Below, piece by piece: positions 32,309-42,900 of a stretch of 64,000 nt of DNA. A model generated the notes under the pieces. The model was not told where the DNA came from and searched no databases. It saw only the letters and a program-made list of their open reading frames with translations. The translations under genes and the position numbers were made by a program. Origin of the DNA: Jilunia laotingensis (GTDB taxonomy: Bacteria; Bacteroidota; Bacteroidia; Bacteroidales; Bacteroidaceae). Within the stretch, counting starts at the first letter, position 1. The number at the start of each line of letters is the position of its first letter. The stretch spans positions 1,364,001 through 1,428,000 of the forward strand of contig NZ_JACRTF010000001.1 of assembly GCF_014385165.1 (NCBI RefSeq), in the 5' to 3' direction.

Positions 32309-34447
32309 ATGATTAAGAAAAGCTATCTTTTACTGGTAATGCTCCAAACTCTATTTATCATGAACGTTAGGGCACAAGAATTAAAAACACCGACGCTGGA
32401 AGATTTAATTCCCAGCGGAGAAACTTTCCGTTTTCCCGAAAACCTTTACGGGTTGCAATGGTGGGGGGACGAATGCATCAAACCGGACATCGGCACTCTC
32501 TTTGCCGTAAATCCCAAGACAGGCAAAGAACGGGTGATCGCTACAAGAGAGTCAGTCAACCGGGTACTGGAACAGAGCCAGGCGGGAAAACTGTCCTATT
32601 TCTACAACGTCCGTTTCCCTTGGGCGGACAAAGCGCAGATGCTTATTGAAATGCCCGAAAAGTACATTGTCTATGACTTGACGAACAATCGGATCGTTTC
32701 CACAGTCGCCACTAAAAAGGGAGCTGCCAATCCTGACTACTGCACCGTAAACGGAAACGTTGCCTATACCGTAGGCAATAACTTGTATGTCAACGACACC
32801 CAAGTGACGGACGAGCCGGAGGGTATTGTCTGCGGACAAGCCGTTCACCGGAACGAGTTCGGCATCAAGAAAGGAACTTATTGGAGCCCGGACGGCAATC
32901 TACTCGCTTTTTACCGCATGGACGAACGGATGGTCAGCCAATACCCCTTGGTGGATATCACCGCCCGCGTAGGTGAGTTGAACAACATTCGCTACCCCAT
33001 GGCAGGTATGCCCAGCCACCAGGTTGCAGTCGGCATCTATAACCCCGCTACCGGAAAAACCGTTTATCTTAAAACAGGCGATCCGACAGACCGTTATTTC
33101 ACGAACCTCTCCTGGGCACCGGATGGGAAAAGCATTTATCTGATAGAACTGAACCGGGACCAGAATCATTCGAAGCTCAGCCAATACAACACAGAAACCG
33201 GAGAATGGATGGCTAACCTGATGGAAGAAACGCATCCCAAATACGTGGAACCGATGCACGCCATCACCTTCTTGCCCTGGGATGCCACGAAGTTCATTTA
33301 TCAAAGCCAACGCGACGGTTTCAACCATTTATACCTTTACGATACGGAGGGCAAGCTGATCCGGCAACTGACCGAAGGTGACTGGCTGGTACAGGACATT
33401 CTGGGTTTCGATGCCAAGAAGAAAGAGATGATCATTGCCAGCACCGAATTTTCACCGTTGCAAAGCAACTTCTTCCGTGTCAACCTGAAAAACGGGAAAC
33501 GGGTATTACTAGGAACTGCCGATGGAGTTCACAGAGGCATCCTTAACCCTTCGGGAACCTATCTGATAGATAATTACAGTTCCCCCGATGTACCACGCAA
33601 CATCAGCATCCTCAACACGCAATCGGGCAAAAGCATTCCCTTGCTCACGGCCACCGATCCTTTTGACGGCTTCCGGATGCCTGTTATCGAAACCGGAACC
33701 ATCAAGGCTGCCGATGGGGTAACGGATCTGTATTACCGCCTCATCAAACCTGCCGATATGGAAGCCGGAAAGAAATACCCTGCCATTGTCTATGTATACG
33801 GTGGCCCTCATGCACAGATGATCAACGGCAGTTGGCAATATGGCGCGCGCGGATGGGACATCTACATGGCAAACAAAGGTTACGTCATGTTCTGCCTCGA
33901 CAATCGCGGCAGTGAGAACCGGGGACGGGAATTCGAGGATGTCACCTTCCGCCACTTGGGCATCGAAGAAGGAAAAGACCAGGTGAAGGGAGTGGAATTC
34001 CTGCAAAGCCTTCCCTATGTCGATGGCAACCTTATCGGTGTACACGGTTGGAGTTTCGGCGGCCACATGACTACCGCTTTGTTGCTTCGTTACCCCGACC
34101 TGTTTAAAGTCGGTGTAGCCGGTGGCCCGGTCATCGATTGGAGTTACTACGAGATCATGTACGGAGAACGCTATATGGATACTCCGCAAAGCAATCCGGA
34201 AGGTTACGACCAGACAAACCTCAAAAAGCTTGCCGGGAATCTGAAAGGACATCTTCTCATGATCCATGACGACCACGACGATACTTGTGTACCGCAACAT
34301 ACCTTGTCGTTCATGAAAGCCTGTATAGATGCCCGCACCTATCCGGATCTTTTCATTTATCCGAACCATAAGCACAACGTCATGGGACGCGACCGCGTAC
34401 ATCTGCACGAGAAGATAACCCGCTACTTTGAAGATTATCTGAAATAA
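32309..34447 (+). CDS. Exported S9B serine peptidase (dipeptidyl peptidase IV / prolyl tripeptidyl peptidase type)
   Basis: 712 residues with a signal peptide (MIKKSYLLLVMLQTLFIMNVRAQ). The N-terminal beta-propeller includes NEFGIKKGTYWSPDG. The catalytic triad is Ser582 in GWSFGGHM, Asp657 in IHDDHDDTCVP and His689 in NHKHNVMG; spacings (75, 32) agree with DPP-IV. Human DPP-IV binds the substrate N-terminus with a Glu-Glu pair; here the matching site is Asn-Glu, which favours a prolyl tripeptidyl peptidase or another variant specificity over a plain DPP-IV (inference). It cleaves short peptides after proline in the periplasm or outside. purD follows 27 bases later. Confidence 0.92.
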   Translation: MIKKSYLLLVMLQTLFIMNVRAQELKTPTLEDLIPSGETFRFPENLYGLQWWGDECIKPDIGTLFAVNPKTGKERVIATRESVNRVLEQSQAGKLSYFYNVRFPWADKAQMLIEMPEKYIVYDLTNNRIVSTVATKKGAANPDYCTVNGNVAYTVGNNLYVNDTQVTDEPEGIVCGQAVHRNEFGIKKGTYWSPDGNLLAFYRMDERMVSQYPLVDITARVGELNNIRYPMAGMPSHQVAVGIYNPATGKTVYLKTGDPTDRYFTNLSWAPDGKSIYLIELNRDQNHSKLSQYNTETGEWMANLMEETHPKYVEPMHAITFLPWDATKFIYQSQRDGFNHLYLYDTEGKLIRQLTEGDWLVQDILGFDAKKKEMIIASTEFSPLQSNFFRVNLKNGKRVLLGTADGVHRGILNPSGTYLIDNYSSPDVPRNISILNTQSGKSIPLLTATDPFDGFRMPVIETGTIKAADGVTDLYYRLIKPADMEAGKKYPAIVYVYGGPHAQMINGSWQYGARGWDIYMANKGYVMFCLDNRGSENRGREFEDVTFRHLGIEEGKDQVKGVEFLQSLPYVDGNLIGVHGWSFGGHMTTALLLRYPDLFKVGVAGGPVIDWSYYEIMYGERYMDTPQSNPEGYDQTNLKKLAGNLKGHLLMIHDDHDDTCVPQHTLSFMKACIDARTYPDLFIYPNHKHNVMGRDRVHLHEKITRYFEDYLK

Positions 34448-34474
34448 AACAACCACTTAATAAAGGAAGCCATT

Positions 34475-35749
34475 ATGAAACTGTTACTCTTAGGCTCGGG
34501 CGGCCGCGAACACGCATTGGCGTGGAAAATTGCCCAAAGCCCCAAAGTTAAAAAGCTATATATCGCCCCGGGAAATGCGGGAACTGCATTAGCCGGTGAA
34601 AACATAAATATCAAAGCTACCGATTTTGATGCCCTGAAGGCTTTCGCCTTGAAAGAAAACATCGATATGATAGTGGTGGGACCGGAAGACCCGTTGGTAG
34701 AAGGGATTTATGATGTATTTCAGGAAGATCCTTCCACCCGTCACATTGCAGTCATAGGTCCCACCCGGGAAGCTGCCCGGCTGGAAGGGAGCAAAGAGTT
34801 TGCCAAGGAATTCATGCAACGCCACGGCATACCGACTGCGCGCTATAAGAGCATCTCATCCGCCAATCTCGAAGAAGGGCTGGCATTCCTCGAAACACTC
34901 GAAGCACCTTATGTGTTGAAAGCCGACGGACTGTGTGCCGGTAAAGGGGTTTTGATTCTCCCCACCCTTGATGAAGCCAAGAAAGAACTGAAAGAGATGT
35001 TGGGCGGAATGTTCGGCAATGCTTCGGCAACGGTGGTGATCGAGCAATTCCTCAGCGGTATCGAATGCAGCGTATTTGTGCTGACTGACGGTGAACATTA
35101 TAAAGTCCTCCCGGTTGCCAAAGATTACAAACGTATCGGTGAAGGGGACAAAGGACTAAATACCGGTGGCATGGGCAGCGTATCTCCCGTACCGTTTGCC
35201 GACGAAGTGTTCATGGAGAAAGTGCGTACCCGCATCATCGAACCTACCGTAAAAGGGTTGAAAGAAGAAGGAATCTTATATAAAGGCTTCATCTTCCTGG
35301 GTCTGATCCGGGTGAAAGGCGAACCGATGGTTATCGAATACAACGTCCGCATGGGTGATCCCGAAACGGAAAGCGTGATGTTGCGCATCAAGAGCGATCT
35401 CGTAGAGTTGTTTGAAGGCGTGGCACAAAACAATCTCGATACGAAAGACCTGGAACTCGATCCCCGCACGGCAGCCTGTGTCATGTTGGTCAGCGGAGGT
35501 TATCCGGAAGCATACCAGAAAGGGTATGCAATCAGCGGACTCGATCAGGCAGCCGCTACCGACAGCATCCTTTTCCATGCCGGCACAGCCGTGAAAGACG
35601 GGGAGGTAGTAACCAACGGTGGACGTGTAATTGCCATCAGCTCCTATGGAGATACGAAAGAAGAAGCACTTGCCAAGAGCTACAAAGTAGCCGATAAGAT
35701 AGCGTTTGAAAAGAAAAACTTCCGCCGCGATATCGGATTCGATTTATAA
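34475..35749 (+). CDS. purD: Phosphoribosylamine-glycine ligase
   Basis: 424 residues, normal length. It starts [22 protein letters not shown] (N domain), has the ATP-grasp segments [13 protein letters not shown] and [16 protein letters not shown], and [21 protein letters not shown]. It makes glycinamide ribonucleotide in purine synthesis. The stop overlaps the next start (TAATG). It lies in a mixed operon with no other purine synthesis gene, while apt is elsewhere in the window. Confidence 0.97.
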   Translation: MKLLLLGSGGREHALAWKIAQSPKVKKLYIAPGNAGTALAGENINIKATDFDALKAFALKENIDMIVVGPEDPLVEGIYDVFQEDPSTRHIAVIGPTREAARLEGSKEFAKEFMQRHGIPTARYKSISSANLEEGLAFLETLEAPYVLKADGLCAGKGVLILPTLDEAKKELKEMLGGMFGNASATVVIEQFLSGIECSVFVLTDGEHYKVLPVAKDYKRIGEGDKGLNTGGMGSVSPVPFADEVFMEKVRTRIIEPTVKGLKEEGILYKGFIFLGLIRVKGEPMVIEYNVRMGDPETESVMLRIKSDLVELFEGVAQNNLDTKDLELDPRTAACVMLVSGGYPEAYQKGYAISGLDQAAATDSILFHAGTAVKDGEVVTNGGRVIAISSYGDTKEEALAKSYKVADKIAFEKKNFRRDIGFDL

Positions 35750-36753
35750 TGAGAAATAAGAGACTACAAGGCCGGGTGACAGCAGGCAGATTTACGCTGC
35801 CTGTTGTCATTCTCATTTGCCTCGTTTGCTGGATGGCTACCTCTTTCCTGTTACCGGATATGAACCCGGACAAAGAGGCGGGATATTCCCTGTGGCAATC
35901 CGCCTGTGCATTTTTACCGCCTGCATGGATCAACCGGATCATCAGCTTCGGCTTGTATGCCATTATCGGATACTTCCTGATCGAGCTGAACAATACCTAC
36001 GGCATCATCCGTATGCGAGCTTCCGTGCAGACCTCCCTATACTTTCTGCTCGTAACAGCATGTCCCGGTATGCACCTTCTGTATGCAGGAGACGTGGCGG
36101 CCGTAGCCTATCTTGTTTCCCTTTATTTCCTTTTCAAAAGTTACCAGCAACCCCATCCGGTCGGTTATGTGTTCCATTCTTTTGCCTTTATCGGCATAGG
36201 CAGCTTGTTATTTCCCCAACTCCTCTTTTTCATCCCTGTCTGGCTGATAGGAAGCTACTCTTTCCAATCGCTGACCGTCCGGAGTTTCTGCGGAGCCTTG
36301 ATCGGACTGACCCTTCCCTACTGGTTTCTGTTGGGACATGCTTTCTTCTACGGACAGATGGAACTGTTCTACCAGCCGTTTACCGAACTGGTACACTTCC
36401 AACGGATCGACCCGCTGAAAGAACTGAGCCTTTGGGAGTTGGTCACGCTCGGCTATCTTTTCATCCTGTTCGTGGTCAGTGCCGTACACTGCATTGTCAG
36501 CGGATTCGATGATAAAATACGTACCCGTTCCTTTCTCCACTTCCTCATCTTCCTGAACATTTGCATATTCCTGTTCATCCTCTTGCAGCCTGCACACTGC
36601 ATGGATTTGCTTTCGTTGCTCATGATCGGTGTCAGCATATTGGTGGGGCATCTGTTTGTCCTGACCAGCAGCAAAGCTTCTAATCTGTTCTTTATCGGCT
36701 CGATGGCCGGATTGTTCCTTTTATTCTGTTTCAATGTATGGACGCTTTTATAG
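35749..36753 (+). CDS. Multi-pass inner-membrane protein of unknown function
   Basis: 334 residues with about ten hydrophobic segments (for example LPVVILICLVCWMATSFLL, IISFGLYAIIGYFLI, VAAVAYLVSLYFLF, LLFFIPVWLIGSY). No catalytic motif was recognised. It resembles conserved Bacteroidales membrane proteins found next to purD, but I cannot name a family. It is coupled to purD by a 1-base overlap and to the DedA-like gene by 16 bases, so a constitutive housekeeping role is likely. Confidence 0.85.
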   Translation: MRNKRLQGRVTAGRFTLPVVILICLVCWMATSFLLPDMNPDKEAGYSLWQSACAFLPPAWINRIISFGLYAIIGYFLIELNNTYGIIRMRASVQTSLYFLLVTACPGMHLLYAGDVAAVAYLVSLYFLFKSYQQPHPVGYVFHSFAFIGIGSLLFPQLLFFIPVWLIGSYSFQSLTVRSFCGALIGLTLPYWFLLGHAFFYGQMELFYQPFTELVHFQRIDPLKELSLWELVTLGYLFILFVVSAVHCIVSGFDDKIRTRSFLHFLIFLNICIFLFILLQPAHCMDLLSLLMIGVSILVGHLFVLTSSKASNLFFIGSMAGLFLLFCFNVWTLL

Positions 36754-37208
36754 ACTTTTTGATTCAATGGGGATACCTCGGTATGTTTCTTTCAGCGGTA
36801 TTGGCGGGCAGTGTCGTCCCATTCAGTTCCGAAGCCGTACTAGCGGCACTGGTGTTGCCCAGTACCGGATTGAACCCTGTCATCTGCCTGATAGCCGCAT
36901 CTGTCGGCAACTTATTGGGCAGCCTCACCTGTTATGGGATGGGACGGCTCGGACGCATGGATTGGCTGGAGAAATACTTCCATATGAAACGTGAGAAAGT
37001 GGAACGTATGCAAGCCTACCTGAACGGCCGGAGCGCGTTTATGGCTTTCTTTGCCTTTCTGCCCATTATAGGCAGTGTTATAGCCGTTGCCCTCGGGTTC
37101 CTGCGAAGCAACATCTGGGTGGTCTCCGCCTCCATGTTGCTTGGTAAAGTGTTGAGGTATGTTCTGGTAATCCTGGCAGCCAGAGGATTGGTAAACCTGA
37201 TGATATAA
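36738..37208 (+). CDS. DedA/YqaA-family membrane protein
   Basis: 156 residues, short for DedA but usual for the YqaA branch. It starts MDAFIDFLIQWGYLGMFLSAV and contains the conserved GSVVPFSSEAVLAALVL (E/PxxPSE-like), GNLLGSLTCYGMGRLG and FLPIIGSVIAVALGFLR motifs. Homologues are inner-membrane lipid scramblase or undecaprenyl-phosphate translocation proteins (family knowledge); the YqaA branch is not characterised. The start overlaps the upstream gene by 16 bases. Confidence 0.9.
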   Translation: MDAFIDFLIQWGYLGMFLSAVLAGSVVPFSSEAVLAALVLPSTGLNPVICLIAASVGNLLGSLTCYGMGRLGRMDWLEKYFHMKREKVERMQAYLNGRSAFMAFFAFLPIIGSVIAVALGFLRSNIWVVSASMLLGKVLRYVLVILAARGLVNLMI

Positions 37209-37215
37209 GAACAGC

Positions 37216-37866
37216 ATGGAGAGAATTATCGAACAGACGGCCGATGGAAGTGCCACTCTTTTTGTTCCCGAACTGGATGAACACTACCATTCGGTCAAAG
37301 GTGCCCGCACCGAGTCACAACATATATTTATCGACATGGGCTTGAAGGCTTCGGAAGCTTCAGAGCCACGCATCCTCGAGATAGGCTTCGGCACAGGCCT
37401 CAACGCCCTGCTGACTCTCGAAGCCGCAGAAGCAACCGGAAAAAAAATACATTATACCGGAATCGAATTATATCCCCTACCCTGGGAAACGGTCGATGCC
37501 CTAAAGTATAGCGATCACCCTCTTTTCAAAACTTTACATACCACTCCGTGGGAGGAAGATGTAATAATAACCCCGAACTTTACGTTAAAAAAGGTACAGG
37601 CAGATGCAAGAACAAGCGAAGAAGGGAAAGGAAATTGCTACGATCTCATCTACTTCGATGCCTTTGCCCCCGACAAGCAGCCGGAGATGTGGTCGCAAGA
37701 ACTATTCGACCAATTGTACGTTATATTGCACACAGGCGGCATTCTGACGACTTACTGTGCGAAAGGCACAGTACGCCGTATGCTTCAATCCGCAGGATTT
37801 ATTGTAGAACGCCTCCCCGGCCCTCCGGGAGGAAAACGGGAAATACTGAGGGCAAGAAAACCATAA
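37216..37866 (+). CDS. mnmD: tRNA (5-methylaminomethyl-2-thiouridine)(34)-methyltransferase MnmD
   Basis: 216 residues. This is the stand-alone DUF752 domain equal to the methyltransferase half of E. coli MnmC. The SAM-binding motif is ILEIGFGTGLNALLTL; the catalytic-site segments are LIYFDAFAPDKQPEMW and GGILTTYCAKGTVRRML, ending GPPGGKREILRARKP. It methylates the nm5 group on U34 to mnm5. The oxidase half of MnmC is absent, so it probably uses the nm5 product made by MnmE/MnmG (MnmG is at 4.4 kb). It lies 7 bases after the DedA-like gene. Confidence 0.93.
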   Translation: MERIIEQTADGSATLFVPELDEHYHSVKGARTESQHIFIDMGLKASEASEPRILEIGFGTGLNALLTLEAAEATGKKIHYTGIELYPLPWETVDALKYSDHPLFKTLHTTPWEEDVIITPNFTLKKVQADARTSEEGKGNCYDLIYFDAFAPDKQPEMWSQELFDQLYVILHTGGILTTYCAKGTVRRMLQSAGFIVERLPGPPGGKREILRARKP

Positions 37867-37880
37867 ATAAAAGAGATAAT

Positions 37881-38768
37881 ATGAGACAAACAATTTTTCT
37901 GTCATTGATAACCCTACTTCTGGTTTCCTGCCATCCAGGCAAATCCAAGAAAGAAAACCAAGACAATAAGCCCGTCATAGCGGTCACTATAGAGCCACAA
38001 CGTTATTTCACGGAAGCCATCGCTGGTGACAACTTCAACGTTATCAGCCTCGTACCGAAAGGCACAAGTCCGGAAACCTACGATCCGACTCCCCAGCAAC
38101 TCGTTTCTCTCGGTGACAGCAAAGCTTATTTCCGCATCGGGCACATCGGCTTTGAACAAGTCTGGATGGACCGGCTGATGGAAAACACTCCGCACATCCA
38201 AGTATTCGATACATCCAAAGACATTGATCTCATCTATGGCGAAGAGCAGAATCACGGTGATCACCAACATGCCGGAGGAGTAGAGCCACACATCTGGAAT
38301 TCTACTACCAATGCGATGATCATAGCCAGGAATACCTATAAAGCACTTTGCCAACTGGACAAAGAGAATGAAGCCGTTTACCTTGCCCGATATGACAGTC
38401 TTTGCCAACGTATCATGCACACAGACAGCCTGATCCGTCAAAAACTTGCCACACCGGGCACAGCGGAGGCTTTCATGATTTATCATCCGGCACTTTCCTA
38501 TTTTGCCCGCGATTACGGATTGCATCAGATCAGTATTGAAGAGGGTGGCAAAGAACCTTCGCCTGCCCATCTGAAAAGACTGATCGACTTCGCACGCAAG
38601 GAAGGGGTAAGGGTTATCTTCGTCCAACCGGAATTCGACCGTCGCAATGCTGAAATCATCGCACGGGAAACCGGGACACAGATTGTCCCCATCAATCCGC
38701 TCAGTTATGACTGGGAAGTGGAAATGTTGAAGATAGCAGAAAACCTGACTCCCAATAACGCCCGATAA
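37881..38768 (+). CDS. znuA: Zinc/manganese ABC transporter substrate-binding lipoprotein (ZnuA-like)
   Basis: 295 residues from the ATG at 37881 (MRQTIFLSLITLLLVSC), which gives a proper lipoprotein signal with Cys17; the longer frame to 37548 is excluded because it runs through mnmD. The cluster A-I fold is shown by IAVTIEPQRYFTEAIAG, GTSPETYDPTPQQL, VEPHIWNS (metal ligand His), MIYHPALSYFARDYGL (His) and IEEGGKEPS. A His-rich loop (HGDHQH) precedes the VEPHIW site, as in zinc-specific members. It starts 14 bases after mnmD and overlaps znuC by one base. Confidence 0.92.
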   Translation: MRQTIFLSLITLLLVSCHPGKSKKENQDNKPVIAVTIEPQRYFTEAIAGDNFNVISLVPKGTSPETYDPTPQQLVSLGDSKAYFRIGHIGFEQVWMDRLMENTPHIQVFDTSKDIDLIYGEEQNHGDHQHAGGVEPHIWNSTTNAMIIARNTYKALCQLDKENEAVYLARYDSLCQRIMHTDSLIRQKLATPGTAEAFMIYHPALSYFARDYGLHQISIEEGGKEPSPAHLKRLIDFARKEGVRVIFVQPEFDRRNAEIIARETGTQIVPINPLSYDWEVEMLKIAENLTPNNAR

Positions 38769-39610
38769 TGGACACACACAATCACCCCACAAAAGCATCT
38801 TCCACCTCGTCCTTTTCCGAAAAGAAGGACGAAAGGAAAGTGATCATCGAAGTACGGAACCTTTCTGCCGCCTACGATGGGCGCACCGTTTTGCATGATG
38901 TAAACTTGGACGTTTACGAACATGATTTTCTAGGAATCATCGGACCTAACGGAGGCGGAAAGACAACACTCATCAAATGCATACTGGGATTGTTGAAGCC
39001 AACTGCGGGAAAAATCATTTACCACGATACCTGCAAGCCGCAACAAACAGCGGAAGATTGCCAGTTCTCCATGGGTTATTTGCCCCAATACAACACCATC
39101 GACCGCAAATTTCCCATTTCAGTGGAAGAAGTCATCCTCTCAGGATTAAGCTCAAAGAAATCACTGATCGGCCGCTTCACGTCGGAACACCGCGAGAAAG
39201 TACGGGAAGCCATTGCCCGTATGGGGCTCGAGGGATTGGAACACCGTGCCATCGGGCAACTCAGTGGCGGACAGTTGCAACGGGCTTTATTGGGACGTGC
39301 CATCGTCAGCGATCCTTCCGTAGTAATTCTCGATGAACCGAGTACATATATCGACAAGCGTTTCGAAGCACGCCTTTACAAACTTCTGGCGGAAATAAAC
39401 AAAGAATGCGCCATAATCCTCGTCAGCCACGACATCGGTACAGTATTACAACAAGTGAAATCCATTGCCTGCGTAAACGAAACACTGGACTATCATCCCG
39501 ATACGGGTGTCACTACAGAGTGGCTGGAACGTAACTTCAATTGTCCTATCGAACTGTTAGGCCACGGTACGTTACCACATAGAATATTAGGAGAACATCA
39601 TCACCATTAA
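38768..39610 (+). CDS. znuC: Metal ABC transporter ATP-binding protein (ZnuC-like)
   Basis: 280 residues. Walker A is GPNGGGKTTLIKCILGL, the signature motif LSGGQLQRALLGRA, Walker B VVILDEPSTYID, and the switch His is in ILVSHDIGTVL. An extra N-terminal 30 residues, rich in Ser/Lys, precede the core, and the protein ends in GEHHHH, which could bind metal. It should power zinc or manganese import with ZnuA. The expected membrane permease (ZnuB) does not follow; after this gene comes a repeat-bearing intergenic region. Confidence 0.92.
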   Translation: MDTHNHPTKASSTSSFSEKKDERKVIIEVRNLSAAYDGRTVLHDVNLDVYEHDFLGIIGPNGGGKTTLIKCILGLLKPTAGKIIYHDTCKPQQTAEDCQFSMGYLPQYNTIDRKFPISVEEVILSGLSSKKSLIGRFTSEHREKVREAIARMGLEGLEHRAIGQLSGGQLQRALLGRAIVSDPSVVILDEPSTYIDKRFEARLYKLLAEINKECAIILVSHDIGTVLQQVKSIACVNETLDYHPDTGVTTEWLERNFNCPIELLGHGTLPHRILGEHHHH

Positions 39611-39688
39611 ACAGCGAACATCGTTCCTCTACGGGATCTCTTGTCTTGAAAAGAATACAAGACCACTTTGGCTTTAAAGATACAATGC

Positions 39689-39783
39689 GAGACATGGGGG
39701 TGTTTGACAGTGAAACATACCCATGTCTCACTGCTTTACATCCCCATGTTTCACAGCTTTACACCCCCATGTTTCACATGATT
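39689..39783. repeat. Cluster of 23-bp repeats, one inverted and three direct (cluster A)
   Basis: Direct units start at 39715, 39738 and 39761, each exactly 23 bases, with core ACA(T/C)(A/C)CCCATGT. An inverted copy lies just before at 39689-39705. It pairs with the first direct unit (GAGACATGGG with CCCATGTCTC, 15 of 17 positions over the full arms). The cluster is 80 bases after znuC. The 14-mer ACACCCCCATGTTT is shared with cluster B at 53.9 kb. The remainder of 39611-39930 shows only a small hairpin (39643-39663). Confidence 0.8.
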
Positions 39784-39930
39784 GGTTCCGAAGGAAAACA
39801 GGTCGGCTTTATAAGAAAGAGGGGGCAGGATCAGACCCTGAAGCAGTCGCCTTAGCTTTATTCACCTCTTACGCTTCCTAAAAATCCTATAAATATTCCT
39901 TGATACTGACTCATTATATGCGTAAATCAC

Positions 39931-39938
39931 TATCTTTG
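39931..39938 (+). promoter_or_regulatory. Bacteroides-type promoter (-7 box) for the DUF2723 gene
   Basis: TATCTTTG is a perfect TAnnTTTG box 42 bases before the start codon; no clear -33 box. Confidence 0.6.
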
Positions 39939-39979
39939 TGGCCACTTAACATGTTAATGAAACAACAACTATCGTTTTA

Positions 39980-42900
39980 ATGAAGCAGTACAAAACCGTA
40001 AACAACCTCGTCGGTTGGCTTACTTTCATTATCGCTGCCACAGTCTATTGCATGACAATAGAGCCGACAGCCAGTTTTTGGGATTGTCCCGAGTTCATTA
40101 CGACCGGCTACAAACTGGAAGTAGGACACCCGCCCGGCGCACCTTTCTTTATGTTGACGGCAAACTTGTTCTCTCAGTTTGCTTCCGATCCGTCTACCGT
40201 AGCCAAAATGGTGAATTACATGAGCGCCCTGATGAGCGGAGCATGTATCCTGTTCCTGTTTTGGAGTATCACACATCTGGTACGCAAACTCATCATTAAA
40301 GACGAAAACAATATCTCCACCGGCCAGCTGATCACCATCATGGGTAGCGGACTTGTCGGAGCATTGGTATATACATTCAGTGATACATTCTGGTTCAGTG
40401 CTGTAGAAGGCGAAGTATACGCTTATTCCTCCTTGTTCACGGCCGTCGTATTCTGGCTGATACTGAAATGGGAAGACGTGGCCGACGATCCGCACAGCGA
40501 CCGTTGGTTGATCCTGATCGCCTATCTGACGGGATTGAGTATCGGTGTCCATTTGTTGAACCTACTCTGTTTGCCCGCCATCGTACTGGTTTACTACTAC
40601 AAGAAAGTGCCCAATGCCAATGCAAAAGGCTCGCTGCTTGCCTTGCTGGGTTCCATGGTACTTGTGGGCATTGTTCTCTACGGTATCGTCCCGGGAGTGG
40701 TGAAAGTGGGCGGATGGTTCGAATTGCTCTTCGTCAACGGAATGAGCCTGCCGTTCAATACAGGTGTGATTGTTTACATCATCATCCTTGCAGCAAGCAT
40801 CATCTGGGGTATATATGAAAGCTATAACGAAACCAGCCGTACACGGATGAACATTTCTTTCATGCTGACACTCGCCCTGTTGGGTATTCCTTTCTATGGA
40901 CACGGAGTGAGCAGCATACTGATCGGCATCATCGTGCTGGTAGCATTAGGCTTCTACCTTTTTGCCAAGAAGATGAACAAGAAATACCAGCTTTCCGCCC
41001 GTTCGATGAATACGGCACTGCTTTGTACCATGATGATCATGGTGGGATATTCTTCCTATGCACTGATCGTGATCCGTTCAACAGCCAACACACCGATGGA
41101 TCAGAACTCACCGGAAGATATCTTCACGCTGGGCGAATATCTGGGACGCGAACAGTACGGTACACGTCCGTTGTTCTACGGTCCCGCCTACTCTTCCAAA
41201 GTTGCTTTGGAAGTAAAAGACGGCTACTGTGTCCCTATCGAATCGGAAAGCACGACCAAATATATCCGCAAGGAAAAGACCTCAGCCGATGAAAAAGATT
41301 CTTATATCGAAGTTCCCGGCCGTGTAGAATATAAGTATGCTCAGAACATGCTTTTCCCACGTATGTATAGCAGCGCACATGCCCCGCAATACAAATCATG
41401 GGTGGATGTCACCGGCTATGACGTGCCCTACGATGAGTGCGGCAATATGATCATGGTGAACATGCCGACCCAATGGGACAATATCAAATTCTTCTTCCGC
41501 TATCAGCTTAACTTCATGTACTGGCGTTACTTCATGTGGAACTTCGCCGGCCGGCAGAACGACATACAAGGTAGCGGAGAACTGGAACACGGCAACTGGA
41601 TCACCGGCATTCCGTTTATCGACAGTTGGCTGGTAGGCAATCAGGAACTGCTTCCGCAAGACCTGAAAGACAATAAGGGACACAATGTATTCTACTGTCT
41701 GCCTCTGCTGTTGGGAATCATCGGTCTGTTGTGGCAAGCCTACCGCGGCCCGAAGGGAGTACAACAATTCTGGGTGGTATTCTTCCTGTTCTTTATGACA
41801 GGTATCGCCATCGTACTGTACCTCAACCAAACTCCGGGCCAGCCTCGCGAGCGAGATTATGCGTACGCAGGTTCATTCTATGCCTTTGCCATTTGGGTAG
41901 GTATGGGTGTAGCCGGCATCATCCAGTTGCTACGCGAATACGCCAAAATGAAAGAAGCTCCCGCTGCCATCCTTACATCCGTTGTCTGCCTGCTCGTGCC
42001 GGTACAAATGGCAAGCCAGACGTGGGACGACCACGACCGCAGCGGCCGTTACGTTGCCCGTGACTTCGGACAGAACTATCTGATGTCCCTGCAAGAAAGC
42101 GGTAACCCGATCATCTTCACCAATGGAGATAACGATACTTTCCCATTGTGGTACAATCAGGAAACAGAAGGTTTCCGTACGGATGCACGTACTTGCAACC
42201 TGAGCTACCTGCAAACCGACTGGTACATCGACCAGATGAAGCGTCCGGCTTACGACTCCCCGTCATTGCCTATTACCTGGGATCGCGTGGAGTATGTGGA
42301 AGGAACAAACGAATATGTACCTATCCGTCCGGAGATCAAACAACAATTAGATGCCATGTATGCGCAGGCTAAAAACAGCGGAAATCCGGAAGCTTTGCAG
42401 AACATACGCAACGAATTCGGTGAAGACCCGTATGAACTGAAAAATATCCTCAAATACTGGATACGTTCGGACAAAGAAGGATTGCATATAGTCCCGACAG
42501 ACAGTATCGTTGTCAAGATCGACAAAGAGGCTGTACGCCGCAGTGGAATGATGATTCCCGAAGCATTGGGCGACTCCATCCCCGATCATATGACAATTCT
42601 CTTGAGAGACGACAACGGAAAGCCGAAACGTGCGCTCTACAAGAGCGATCTGATGATGCTTGAAATGCTGGCAAATGCTAACTGGGAGCGCCCCATGTAT
42701 ATGGCTATCACAGTAGGTCGTGAAAACCAGTTAGGCATGGAAAAGCACTTTATCCAAGAAGGTCTTGCTTCACGCTTCACACCGTTCGACACACAAAAGC
42801 TGGGAGCAACCATCGATAGCGAGAAGATGTACGATAACCTGATGAACAAGTTCAAATTCGGCGGCATCGACAAACCGGGCATCTATATCGACGAGAACGT

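Noticed and set aside
37548..37880. Upstream extension of znuA
   Set aside because: The extension overlaps mnmD out of frame; the lipoprotein signal begins at 37881.
39715..39783. CRISPR-like repeats (also at 53912-53980)
   Set aside because: Units are adjacent without spacers, only three direct copies exist, and no cas genes are present.
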